Assembly: GCA_036558645.1 (NCBI GenBank)
Contig: DATBFG010000114.1
Coordinates: 186,001-250,000 of the forward strand
From: DATBFG01 sp036558645
GTDB lineage: Bacteria > Acidobacteriota > Terriglobia > Terriglobales > Acidobacteriaceae
Direction of reading: 5' to 3'
Length of the DNA stretch: 64,000 nucleotides
Position 1 is the first letter of the stretch. Each line of letters starts with the position of its first letter. Made by a program: the position numbers and the translations under genes. Below, in pieces: positions 18,702 through 27,230 of the stretch. Below the pieces are notes generated by a model, which saw only the letters and a program-made list of their open reading frames with translations, was not told the origin of the DNA and made no database searches.

Positions 18702-18734
18702 CCCTCGCAGCGGGAATTCACAGATTGGATGCGG

Positions 18735-19604
18735 TCACACAATTGCCCGTGAGTTCGCCGAATTATGCTTGCGGGAGTAGGCTCCTGCTATTCCGTATAA
18801 GACAATGATTGCTTCTCTCGAAAGGACTTCCTGCCGCAGGCGCTCCGCCAGAGTTCCCACCTGTACTTCTTCGCGTGAGACAATATTGAGCTTCTCAAGC
18901 ATGGGCAATAAGCTGCGTACCGCTTCCGCCGCCATTTCGTAAACGGTGCTCTCGGGTTCTCCGGCGAGCAATGAATCGATCCGCATTTTTGGCCTGGGGA
19001 GTCCTACCGCTGCGAATGCGGAAGGCAGTTCTAACCCGAACTCGGGCCGGGCTCCGGTACCCTTAAGGGCAGCACGGACCCATCCGATCAAGTCTTCATA
19101 GATTGGGACGAGCGGGTAGGACCGGCAGGAGGTGGCATCCATTTCCTGAAAGACCATCAGACCGCCGGGACGCAAATAGCGATACAAATTCTTCAAGCTG
19201 GCAATGGGGTCACTCTGATACATCAGGACGAACCTTCCGACGATAGCGTCGAAGGGTTCATCGAAGCTGATGGTAGAAAGATCACCCCTCTCAAACGTGA
19301 CGTTGGAGCGATTACGCAAGAATGCACGTGCGGACGCACGGCTTATGGCGTCCGGGGAGCGGTCAACTCCGACAACGGCTCCGTAATCACCGACGATCTC
19401 TGCCGCGAGCAGGCTTACATCGCCGCTCCCGCAACCGACATCAAGCACTCGCATGCCGGGAAGGATGCCCGCTTCATGGAAAAGCTGACGGGTGAACGGT
19501 TCCAATAGGGCAGCCTGAACACTCAAACGGTCCAATTCACGCGAAGTGTGTCCCAGCGCGTACTCAACCTGTTGAACTGAGGTGGCGAGTTGTGTGGTAG
19601 CCAT
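18735..19604 (-). CDS. Class I SAM-dependent methyltransferase
   Basis: A 289-residue protein. Motif I is VLDVGCGSGDVSLLA (53-67), followed by VVGVD (78-82) as the acidic SAM-ribose contact, and later motifs GRFVLMYQSDP and YRYLRPGGLMVFQEMD. The order is that of the UbiE/Methyltransf_11 group. The ATG at 19604 is preceded by TTGGAGATTCTC, a good ribosome binding site, so the in-frame extension to 19781 was rejected. The C-terminal third is helical and may set the substrate, which I cannot predict. No neighbouring biosynthetic genes hint at a pathway. Confidence 0.85.
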   Translation of the reverse strand: MATTQLATSVQQVEYALGHTSRELDRLSVQAALLEPFTRQLFHEAGILPGMRVLDVGCGSGDVSLLAAEIVGDYGAVVGVDRSPDAISRASARAFLRNRSNVTFERGDLSTISFDEPFDAIVGRFVLMYQSDPIASLKNLYRYLRPGGLMVFQEMDATSCRSYPLVPIYEDLIGWVRAALKGTGARPEFGLELPSAFAAVGLPRPKMRIDSLLAGEPESTVYEMAAEAVRSLLPMLEKLNIVSREEVQVGTLAERLRQEVLSREAIIVLYGIAGAYSRKHNSANSRAIV

Positions 19605-19707
19605 GAGAATCTCCAATAAACAACGCAAGTGACGTTTAAGAAAACATGGGCCTGATTGCAAGGCGAGGGAAGAACCGTGCGGAGTTCCTCCCTCTTTATG
19701 GTTATGA

Positions 19708-20382
19708 CTACGGATTGCAAACCGCAGGGTTGTGGCTCGTATCAGGATTCGTGCACAGAGGGCCAAGGTTGGTGTTGGCATCTGGAACGCTGATCATGGC
19801 AACTGGGCCAGCCTTATGCTCTCCGTTGAAGGGCGTAGGATGGGTAACATCGAAGATGCAGCCATTGGTATTTGCATCATTCGGATCGTTGAACCAGAAT
19901 CCTACGTGGAACGTGTTGACCGGGTTCGGATTGCTGAGGTCAGGATCAAAACCGAAGATCTGATCCAGAAGAATGGTTTTGATCTGAGCGTTGATCTTCC
20001 CTTGGTTATTGGCTTCCAGGTCGGACTGGTACCATGCAAAACCGAAGTTCTTGAACAATGGATCGGGCGTAGCATCGGATAACAGATTGCTGCGCTCAAC
20101 TGTGAACATGTCGAAGGCTAGGCCGGGACGGATGTTCTCAGCCTGGATCGACAACGTATCGTTTAACTTGCCGCGAATGACGGTTACCTTGGCTCGCGGA
20201 GTGGGATAGCCCGGAACACCGAGGCAGCTTACAAAACTCGGGTTCGGATACAGGTAAAAGTGGGCGACATCAGCTTGAGCGGCCGCAGGCGGGGCTGCCA
20301 GCACCACGGTACCCAAGGCAAGCAAGAAAAGGGTGATGCACTTCTTGAAGAGTGCGTTGAATCTGGGGGCATGGTGGTTCAT
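19708..20382 (-). CDS. Secreted protein of unknown function
   Basis: A 224-residue protein with a clear signal peptide (ITLFLLALGTVVLAAPPAAAQA). The mature part has four cysteines (in SCLGVPG, NGCIFDV, PLCTNPD and AVCNP), which could form two disulfides, and a beta-rich composition (KVTVIRGKLNDTLSIQAENI). I do not recognise the family. The ATG at 20382 has GAGGAG 10 nt upstream and is preferred to the GTG at 20406. It is divergent from the winged-helix/TPR gene at 20589 and 103 bp upstream of the methyltransferase gene on the same strand. Confidence 0.7.
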   Translation of the reverse strand: MNHHAPRFNALFKKCITLFLLALGTVVLAAPPAAAQADVAHFYLYPNPSFVSCLGVPGYPTPRAKVTVIRGKLNDTLSIQAENIRPGLAFDMFTVERSNLLSDATPDPLFKNFGFAWYQSDLEANNQGKINAQIKTILLDQIFGFDPDLSNPNPVNTFHVGFWFNDPNDANTNGCIFDVTHPTPFNGEHKAGPVAMISVPDANTNLGPLCTNPDTSHNPAVCNP

Positions 20383-20588
20383 TTGCAGTGATCTCCTCGA
20401 CTTCACTTTCGTCTTGTTGAATTTCAGTCCACGGAACCTTGCCGCGTCAGGCTGGTTGCACTAGAATTCGCCTAACCTCAGCAAGACCGCCGACTTGATG
20501 GTGCGAACTTAGCCGCAACTATCCGGAATCGTCCTTAGTGGGTCGTAAAGAAATTGCAGGAGTTTTCCAAGTCCGTTGCAAATCTGCT

Positions 20589-22535
20589 ATGACTCTGAAA
20601 ACAAAGGCGCTGTATGAGTTCGACAAGTTCCGCTGCGATCCCGCGGAACAGCTGCTTTCGCGCGAGGGAAAACCGGTTTCATTAACTCCCAAGGCATTTG
20701 AAATCCTCGTCACCCTGGTTCAGAGCAACGGACGCCTCCTCACCAAGGAGGAACTGATGCAAAAGGTGTGGCCGGACAGCTTTGTGGAGGAGGCAAACCT
20801 CACTGTCAATATCTCTGCACTCAGGAAAATCCTCGGGGAAACAAGTGCAGGGCAGCAGTACATAGAGACCGTACCGAAACGGGGTTACCGGTTCCTGGTT
20901 CCGGTTAAAGAGCTCAAGGGCGACGAGAAGGTGCCCGCCAGAAAATCATCTGTCGCCGAAGAGAGTGATTTTTCGCAGAAGAGTCCAGGAACGGTCGCGG
21001 AGCAACCCCCTCACGATGCGGCATTTCCTGTCCGCAGGAAGGCTATTTGGAGAAATGTTGTTATCTCTGTCACTCTGCTCGCGCTCGTGGTGGTAGCGGC
21101 ATATTTTTATCAGACACGATTTTCTCATCGGCAAATTGCGCCCCCGCCTCGCCGCCTGGCCATACTTCCCTTTCGCAACCTGGGTCAGAATCCGAACAGT
21201 GACTTTCTCGGTTTGTCACTGGCGGACGCCGTTATAAGCAAGCTTGGATACGTGAGCGCTTTGACGGTGCGCCCCTCCTACGCAACGGAGAAATACCGGA
21301 ACCAGACGATCGATATCAAGAAAGTCGCGTCGGAATTGAATGTAGACACACTTCTTACGGGTGGGTTCATCCATGATGGGGATGATCTGCGAATCACGTG
21401 CCAACTCATCGATGTAAAGACAGAAAATCTCCTTTGGAAGGGAGCCTTTGATCTTCGTTACGACAAGTTACTGACGGTTCAGGACAACGTAGCGCAGCAG
21501 ATTATTAAAGGCCTGGAACTGAGCCTCTCACCGTCCGAGGCGGAAAGGCTCAAACCGGATGAGCCGGTCGATCCACTGGCTTACGAGTATTATCTGCGAG
21601 GCGTTGATCTGTACACGCGCAACGACTTTCCAACTGCCATCAAAATGCTCGAGCGTTCCGCCGAGATTGGACCCAATTACGCTCTGACCTGGGCCTATCT
21701 GGGTCGCGCATACCACGCAAACGCTTCGTTCCACTTTGGAGGAAGCGAACAGTATCGCAAGGCACAATCAGCTTTTGAACGTGCCTTGGCATTGCAGCCG
21801 ACGCAGATTGAAGCCCGCATCTACATGGCCAATCACTTCACGGACACCGGGAGAGTGGAGGAAGCCGTTCCCTTGTTGCGCGAGGCGCTGCGCACCAATC
21901 CCAACCACGCCGAAATACATTGGGAACTGGGTTATGCGTATCGCTTTGCTGGAATGTTGAAAGAATCCGTCGCGGAAAGCGAGCAGGCGCGGCAACTCGA
22001 TCCGGGAGTGAAGCTCAATAGCTCAACGGTGAACGGGTACTTGTATTTGGGAGAATACGATAGATTCCTGCAAAGCTTGCCGCCCGGTAATGACATTTCC
22101 CTGATCGTGTTCTACAAAGGGTTCGCCCAGTACTACCAGGGACGGCAGTCCGACGCAGCGGGGAATTTTGCACATGCCTTTGAGTTGAATCCTGACCTCT
22201 TCCAAGCACAGATCGGCCAGGCATTGAACTACGGCATCAACCATCAAGAGGCGAAGGGTGTCTCACTCCTTCAGCAGACAGAACAGAAACTGCACAACAG
22301 CGGCGCGGGGGATCCTGAGGCAGTTTATAAGATCGGACAGGCGTATGCGGTACTAGGCGACAAGAAATCAGCACTGCGAGTCTTGCGAGAGAGTGTCGAC
22401 ACCGGATTTTTTCCGTATCCGTATATGGCGAACGATCCGCTCCTGAGCGGTCTTCACGGCGAAAATGAGTTCGCCGACATACTCTCCAAGGCTCGGCAAC
22501 GACACGAAGCCTTCAAGAAAACGTTCTTCGGCTAG
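20589..22535 (+). CDS. CadC-like winged-helix regulator with TM segment and TPR repeats
   Basis: A 648-residue protein. Residues ~5-105 form an OmpR/PhoB-type winged helix (YEFDKFRCDP...LTPKAFEILVTLV...ELMQKVWPDSFVEEANLTVNISALRKILGE...PKRGYRFLVPV). A transmembrane helix follows near 160-180 (VVISVTLLALVVVAAYFYQ). Next is a FlgO/TolB-N-like domain (RLAILPFRNLG...LGLSLADAVISKL), then several TPRs (for example YALTWAYLGRAYHAN, NHAEIHWELGYAYRFAGMLKESV). This architecture, common in Acidobacteriota, suggests a membrane-bound one-component transcription regulator with a periplasmic TPR sensor. The ATG at 20589 starts right at the domain; a GTG at 20538 is possible. Neither has a strong ribosome binding site. 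Confidence 0.88.
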   Translation: MTLKTKALYEFDKFRCDPAEQLLSREGKPVSLTPKAFEILVTLVQSNGRLLTKEELMQKVWPDSFVEEANLTVNISALRKILGETSAGQQYIETVPKRGYRFLVPVKELKGDEKVPARKSSVAEESDFSQKSPGTVAEQPPHDAAFPVRRKAIWRNVVISVTLLALVVVAAYFYQTRFSHRQIAPPPRRLAILPFRNLGQNPNSDFLGLSLADAVISKLGYVSALTVRPSYATEKYRNQTIDIKKVASELNVDTLLTGGFIHDGDDLRITCQLIDVKTENLLWKGAFDLRYDKLLTVQDNVAQQIIKGLELSLSPSEAERLKPDEPVDPLAYEYYLRGVDLYTRNDFPTAIKMLERSAEIGPNYALTWAYLGRAYHANASFHFGGSEQYRKAQSAFERALALQPTQIEARIYMANHFTDTGRVEEAVPLLREALRTNPNHAEIHWELGYAYRFAGMLKESVAESEQARQLDPGVKLNSSTVNGYLYLGEYDRFLQSLPPGNDISLIVFYKGFAQYYQGRQSDAAGNFAHAFELNPDLFQAQIGQALNYGINHQEAKGVSLLQQTEQKLHNSGAGDPEAVYKIGQAYAVLGDKKSALRVLRESVDTGFFPYPYMANDPLLSGLHGENEFADILSKARQRHEAFKKTFFG

Positions 22536-22558
22536 CACTCAGGCGGAAAAAAATATTA

Positions 22559-23803
22559 TCACCCTTGCTTCTTCTTCCCTGGCAGATCTGCTGGATTTTC
22601 ATGCGCCCGCTCGCGAAATGCGGCTTTCATCCCGCTGGCAAGAGTGACGCTGGATTCGCCATACTTGTCGCGTAATCGGTCCGCGGCAGAAAGAGCCTGT
22701 TTCCAACGCTCACGGCGGCCGTCCTCAAGCAGATCCCCTTGCTTGGCTTGGGTTTCAAACGAGGACGTCTGCACTCCCAGCAGGCGAATCTGAGCTCCCT
22801 TTTTCCAATTCTTACGGAATAACATACGCACTTGCTCGAAAATTTCGGTGTCGAGTTGCGTAGGATCGGGAAGAGTGTGCGCCCGCGTGATCGTAGTGAA
22901 GTCTTTGTAACGCAGCTTCAGCTGGACGGTGCGCGCAAAAAATCCCGCTTCGCGGAGTCGGCGTCCCACCATTTCGCTCAGTCGCATGAGAGTCGACTCG
23001 AGTTGCTCCTGATTAGCAGTGTCTTCGTTATAAGTGTGCTCATGGCTGATGGATTTGGCGTCGAGATCGGCGCCAACTTCATTGTCAAACCAGCCGCCCG
23101 CGTCCTCACCGCGTGCCTTTCCGGCGAGCGCCAGTCCCCACTTGCCGAAGTGACCTTCAAGAAAAACTTCGTCAAACTGCGCTAAGTCTCCAACTTTGTG
23201 AATCCCTAACTGATTCAGATTCTGCTCGGTAACCTTGCCCACACCCGGAATATCGCGAACGTCGAGTGGGGCCAGGAACGTTGCTTCCTGCCCCGGGACG
23301 ACCCAAAGCACACCGTTGGGCTTGGCTTTTGCCGACGATACTTTCGCGATCAGCCGCGAAACGCCGATGCCAATGGAACAGTTGAGCCGCGTCTCCTGCT
23401 TCATCTTTTCATGAAGGAGGTGAGCTGCGCGAAGCGGTCTTCCATGCAAGCGTTCCGTACCGGTCATGTCGAGATAAGCTTCATCGATCGACGCCATTTC
23501 CACTTGAGGTGAAAAGGTGGTCAGAACGTGGTGCACTTTCTCCGAGCACTCACGGTAGCGTTCGGGATGGCCATCGACAAAGATCGCGTGCGGGCACATC
23601 TTGGCCGCGGTGCGAAGTGGCATAGCAGAATGCACGCCGAACTTGCGCGCTTCGTAAGATGCGGCGGATACCACGCCGCGTTCATCTCTCTGGCCACCGA
23701 CAACAACGGCCTTCCCTTTTAGCGAGGGATCGAAAAGCTCCTCCACCGAGACGAAGAAGGCGTCCATGTCGACATGGAAGATGGTTTTGTCGTTGCCGAG
23801 CAT
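22559..23803 (-). CDS. dinB: DNA polymerase IV (Y-family)
   Basis: A 414-residue Y-family polymerase. Catalytic carboxylates are D12 (FHVDMDAFF) and D107/E108 (ASIDEAYLD), with F17 at the steric-gate position. The palm/fingers region shows VVSAASYEARKFGVHSAMP, and the HhH thumb element is VRDIPGVGKVTEQNLNQLGI. The C-terminal little-finger domain covers about 245-370. Family function is error-prone lesion bypass. A clear C-terminal beta-clamp motif is not obvious. It is convergent with the winged-helix/TPR gene (23-bp gap) and 72 bp downstream of glgA on the same strand. Confidence 0.95.
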   Translation of the reverse strand: MLGNDKTIFHVDMDAFFVSVEELFDPSLKGKAVVVGGQRDERGVVSAASYEARKFGVHSAMPLRTAAKMCPHAIFVDGHPERYRECSEKVHHVLTTFSPQVEMASIDEAYLDMTGTERLHGRPLRAAHLLHEKMKQETRLNCSIGIGVSRLIAKVSSAKAKPNGVLWVVPGQEATFLAPLDVRDIPGVGKVTEQNLNQLGIHKVGDLAQFDEVFLEGHFGKWGLALAGKARGEDAGGWFDNEVGADLDAKSISHEHTYNEDTANQEQLESTLMRLSEMVGRRLREAGFFARTVQLKLRYKDFTTITRAHTLPDPTQLDTEIFEQVRMLFRKNWKKGAQIRLLGVQTSSFETQAKQGDLLEDGRRERWKQALSAADRLRDKYGESSVTLASGMKAAFRERAHENPADLPGKKKQG

Positions 23804-23875
23804 GGCGGGAAACGTTACTGGGGATGATTGTATCAGCGACGCAAATCAGGCGACCCGGGATGAGACGATCTGATT

Positions 23876-25336
23876 CTATGCATTCGCGGCGGCACGTGCC
23901 TGCCGCACTCGTTCATACACGCGAATGTACTCCTTGGCTGATGCATTCCAGGAAAAATCCTTGGTCATGCCGTTACGCATCAACTTCTGCCACGAGGTCT
24001 GATCGCGAAAGGCTTGCAGTGCATGCTTAATGGTCAACAGCAGGGATTCCCCGCTGTATTCGACAAACTTGAAACCTGTACCCTTCCAGCTTCGCGGTTC
24101 CCAAGGCTCGATGGTGTCGTCGAGGCCTCCGGTGGCGCGTACGATGGGGACCGTTCCGTATTTCAAGCTGTAGAGCTGGTTCAACCCTGCCGGTTCGTAT
24201 CGCGAAGGCATAAGAAACATATCGCTTCCGGCTTCGATCTTGTGCGCCAGCGTGTTGTCAAACGCCACACGCACGGCGATCTTGTGTGGAAACTGCCTTT
24301 GGAGGCGCAAGAACATTTCCTCATATGACTTGTCGCCAGTACCGAGGGTAACGACGATCATGTCTTCCCGTGCCAGGCGATCCATGATCTGTGAGATAAG
24401 ATCAAATCCCTTCTGGGCGGCAAAGCGGGAAACTATCCCTAGTACCGGGAGTTGTGAGTCGGGGTTCTTGATTCCGAAGGTGGCAAGCAGATCCTGTTTG
24501 CACTTTTGCTTACCTGACAAATCCTCGGGCGTGTAATGGGCAGCGATGAACTTGTCGGTTGCTGGGTTCCATTCGTCATAGTCCACGCCGTTCAGGATCC
24601 CCGTCACAGTTGCGGACCGGTCACGCAGAACGCCTTCCAGACCAAAACCGAACTCCGTGGTCTGAATTTCATGGCTATATCTGCGACTTACAGCCGTGAT
24701 GAAGTCGGAGTAGACCAGCGCACCCTTCAGGAAGTTCACATTTCCGAAAAATTCCATCTTGGCGATGGTGAATAGATCCCATGGAAGGGTCAGGAGCGGA
24801 AGGGTGTCCGGAGGGAACAACCCCTGGTAACCCATGTTGTGAATGGTGAAGACGGTTCCGGCATCGCGGAAGGCAGGATCCTCAGCATACTGAGTACGAA
24901 GCAGGACTGGAATCAGGGCAGTCTGCCAGTCATGACAATGAAACAGATGCGGGACTCCGACAATCTTAGAAGCCTCAAGCACGGCTCGCGAAAACAGGGC
25001 GAACCGTTCGGCGTTGTCGGGATAGTCGCCACTCGAAGTTCCGTAAAGTCCTTCGCGACTAAAAAATGGCGGATATTCGACGAAGTAGTAGCGAACACCG
25101 GAATGGTCACCGGCATTCAAGACCGAGCAGAAGCGGTATCGATCATCGAATGGAACAGTAATGCTGGGTACGACGGTCTTTGGGTCGTTCAGCTTGGTTT
25201 GGAGATAGCGCGGAAGGTAGACACTCACCTCGTGTCCGGCCGCGGCGAGTGCACGCGGCAAGGCGCCGACCACATCAGCCAAACCGCCGGTTTTGGAAAA
25301 CGGTACGCACTCCGAAGCCGCGAACGCAACACGCAT
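23876..25336 (-). CDS. glgA: Glycogen synthase (ADP-glucose type, GT5)
   Basis: A 486-residue GT5 enzyme. The ADP-glucose-binding KTGGL motif is at K15-L19 (SECVPFSKTGGLADVVGALP), and the C-terminal GT-B domain ends with SRYEPAGLNQLYSLKYG and VRATGGLDDTI, including the conserved E and the nucleotide-binding Gly-rich loop. Length is typical of bacterial GlgA. It elongates alpha-1,4-glucan in the cytoplasm. GGGAGG lies 9 nt before the ATG. The gene diverges from rsmA. No other glg gene is adjacent, but the GH57 enzyme earlier in the window may act on the same polymer. Confidence 0.96.
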   Translation of the reverse strand: MRVAFAASECVPFSKTGGLADVVGALPRALAAAGHEVSVYLPRYLQTKLNDPKTVVPSITVPFDDRYRFCSVLNAGDHSGVRYYFVEYPPFFSREGLYGTSSGDYPDNAERFALFSRAVLEASKIVGVPHLFHCHDWQTALIPVLLRTQYAEDPAFRDAGTVFTIHNMGYQGLFPPDTLPLLTLPWDLFTIAKMEFFGNVNFLKGALVYSDFITAVSRRYSHEIQTTEFGFGLEGVLRDRSATVTGILNGVDYDEWNPATDKFIAAHYTPEDLSGKQKCKQDLLATFGIKNPDSQLPVLGIVSRFAAQKGFDLISQIMDRLAREDMIVVTLGTGDKSYEEMFLRLQRQFPHKIAVRVAFDNTLAHKIEAGSDMFLMPSRYEPAGLNQLYSLKYGTVPIVRATGGLDDTIEPWEPRSWKGTGFKFVEYSGESLLLTIKHALQAFRDQTSWQKLMRNGMTKDFSWNASAKEYIRVYERVRQARAAANA

Positions 25337-25454
25337 GAAGCCTTAACCTCCCGGATGCAGCATCGCATCCACGCAAGCTATGATAGGACGTTCCCCGGGG
25401 CTGAGCACATCGTCCGGGAAGTACAGACTCGTGCGGTGAAACATCGCAGTCTAT

Positions 25455-26342
25455 ATGCGGGGAGGAAAGAGGGTCAATGTGCCAAAGGGATCGGCGACAA
25501 CCCGGGTTCGTAAGAAGCCGAAACTCGGGCAGCACTTCCTGGCCGACCAGTCGGCAGCGATTCGCATTGTGGATGCTCTTGGCGACGTTTCAGCCAGCAC
25601 GGTGTTGGAAATCGGTCCCGGACATGGCGCCATCACCTCCCTGCTGGCACAACGTGCACGGCGCCTGATTGCCGTCGAACTCGATCGTGTTCTGGCGGCG
25701 CAGTTGCGCATGAACTTCGCGCTCATGCCGAATGTCGAGATTATCGAGGGCGATATTCTCGCCATTGACTTTCACACCCTGTTCGGCCCCAAGCCCGGGA
25801 GCACGCGGCCCGGCATGGAGATTGCTCCGGAACCAGTAAAGGTTGTGGGCAATGTTCCGTATTACATTACGTCGGACATCCTGTTGCGGTTGTTTCAATA
25901 TCGAAAGTACTTCGGCATACTCGTCCTGATGCTCCAACGTGAAGTGGCGGACCGCATCGCTGTGCAACCGGGCAAGAGTGAGTATGGATTACTCTCGGCG
26001 ACCACGCAGCTTTATGCGGATGTGGAGAAGTTGTTCACTCTTCCACAGGGTGCTTTCTCTCCCCCTCCGAAAGTGCAATCGACCGTTGTCCGCCTTACAC
26101 CTGGGAAGCGCCTGGAAGGGCTGAATGTTCCAGAGGCTGATTTCATGGCGTTTCTCAAGCTCGCATTTGGACAGAAGCGAAAGACGCTTTGGAATAATCT
26201 GAAGGAACGCTATCAAGCCGACATTGTCAGGGCGGCATTGGAGAAGAGCGAAATTAAGCCCAATGTGCGTGCCGAGACGCTCTCGCTCGAGGACACGGCG
26301 GAGCTGTTTCGCGAACTCCCGCGCAACAAATCGAATCCCTAA
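25455..26342 (+). CDS. rsmA: 16S rRNA (adenine1518-N6/adenine1519-N6) dimethyltransferase
   Basis: A 295-residue KsgA/RsmA protein: KPKLGQHFLAD near the start, SAM motif VLEIGPGHGAIT, acidic VELD, and catalytic motif IV NVPYYITS. It dimethylates two adjacent adenines in helix 45 of 16S rRNA during 30S assembly. The C-terminal domain (about 200-290) is complete. Start choice is open: the ATG at 25455 has no ribosome binding site, whereas an in-frame GTG at 25479 has GGAGGAAAGAGGG in front of it, so the true protein may be eight residues shorter. The MEMO-like gene follows 21 bp after its stop. Confidence 0.95.
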   Translation: MRGGKRVNVPKGSATTRVRKKPKLGQHFLADQSAAIRIVDALGDVSASTVLEIGPGHGAITSLLAQRARRLIAVELDRVLAAQLRMNFALMPNVEIIEGDILAIDFHTLFGPKPGSTRPGMEIAPEPVKVVGNVPYYITSDILLRLFQYRKYFGILVLMLQREVADRIAVQPGKSEYGLLSATTQLYADVEKLFTLPQGAFSPPPKVQSTVVRLTPGKRLEGLNVPEADFMAFLKLAFGQKRKTLWNNLKERYQADIVRAALEKSEIKPNVRAETLSLEDTAELFRELPRNKSNP

Positions 26343-26363
26343 TTTCAGTCTGTGGAGGTCACA

Positions 26364-27176
26364 ATGACTTCAACAGTACGTACTCCAGCGGTTGCCGGGC
26401 GGTTCTATCCGGATGATCCTCATGTGCTCGAAATGGCTGTTCGTTCTTTTGTCACGCCCCCGCAGGAGCGGTTGAGCGCGTTGGGCTGTGTAGTACCTCA
26501 TGCGGGGTATATCTATTCCGGCGAAGTTGCCGGAGCGGTGTTCGCAAGGATCGAAGTTCCGCAGCGATGCATTGTGCTCTGCCCGAACCATACGGGGATA
26601 GGGTATCCACTGGCGATCATGAGCAAAGGCACATGGACCACGCCTTTGGGGAATACGGAGATCGATTCTGAACTAGCTGATGCCCTGAAAAAGGGCTTCT
26701 CTGAATTACATGAGGATTCCTCAGCACATCAGGGAGAACACGCCATTGAAGTACAGCTGCCCTTTCTCAGAGTAGTTCGACCAGACAGCCGATTTGTTCC
26801 TATCGCTATCGGCACGCGTCGACTGGATATCCTGGAATCACTGGGTGAAAGCATCGCCCAAGCGATTGCTGACCAGGAGGAGCACGTCTTGATTATTGCC
26901 TCCAGCGACATGAATCATTATGAAAGCGACGCCGTTACGAGAGTGAAGGATCAAAAGGCAATCGACTGCATGCTCGCACGAGATCCTCAATCCTTGTTCG
27001 AAGTCGTGAATCGGGAAGAAATCAGCATGTGCGGATTCGGGCCGACGGTCAGCATGATCACAGCGGCGAATCGGCTTGGGGCTACGGTTGCGGAGTTGGT
27101 ACGGTACGCAACCTCAGGCGACGTGTCCGGAGATCGAGATATGGTGGTGGGCTATGCTGGAGTTGTCGTCCACTAG
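26364..27176 (+). CDS. amrB: MEMO1-family protein (AmmeMemoRadiSam system protein B)
   Basis: A 270-residue protein with VPHAGYIYSG (H46), LCPNHTG (H76), a late ASSDMNHYES segment and SMCGFGP, the His/His/Cys pattern that binds metal in human MEMO1. MEMO proteins resemble nonheme-iron dioxygenases of the LigB fold. In bacteria they are often encoded with an AMMECR1 protein and a radical SAM enzyme, but neither partner is present here. The ATG at 26364 has GGAGG 6 nt upstream. It follows rsmA closely and ends at a strong hairpin. The biochemical role of the bacterial system is unresolved. Confidence 0.9.
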   Translation: MTSTVRTPAVAGRFYPDDPHVLEMAVRSFVTPPQERLSALGCVVPHAGYIYSGEVAGAVFARIEVPQRCIVLCPNHTGIGYPLAIMSKGTWTTPLGNTEIDSELADALKKGFSELHEDSSAHQGEHAIEVQLPFLRVVRPDSRFVPIAIGTRRLDILESLGESIAQAIADQEEHVLIIASSDMNHYESDAVTRVKDQKAIDCMLARDPQSLFEVVNREEISMCGFGPTVSMITAANRLGATVAELVRYATSGDVSGDRDMVVGYAGVVVH

Positions 27177-27182
27177 GGCAAA

Positions 27183-27211
27183 AACTCAGGACGGCCGAGC
27201 CGTCCTGAGTT
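27183..27211. terminator. Strong hairpin between convergent genes
   Basis: A perfect 13-bp stem (AACTCAGGACGGC / GCCGTCCTGAGTT) with a 3-nt CGA loop, starting 7 bp past the amrB stop and 20 bp from the end of the convergent FecR/DUF6600 gene. No long T-tract follows on the plus strand, but an A-run on the left gives a U-tract for minus-strand transcripts, so it may act in both directions. Confidence 0.65.
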
Positions 27212-27230
27212 CAATCACTTCTTGCATTTG

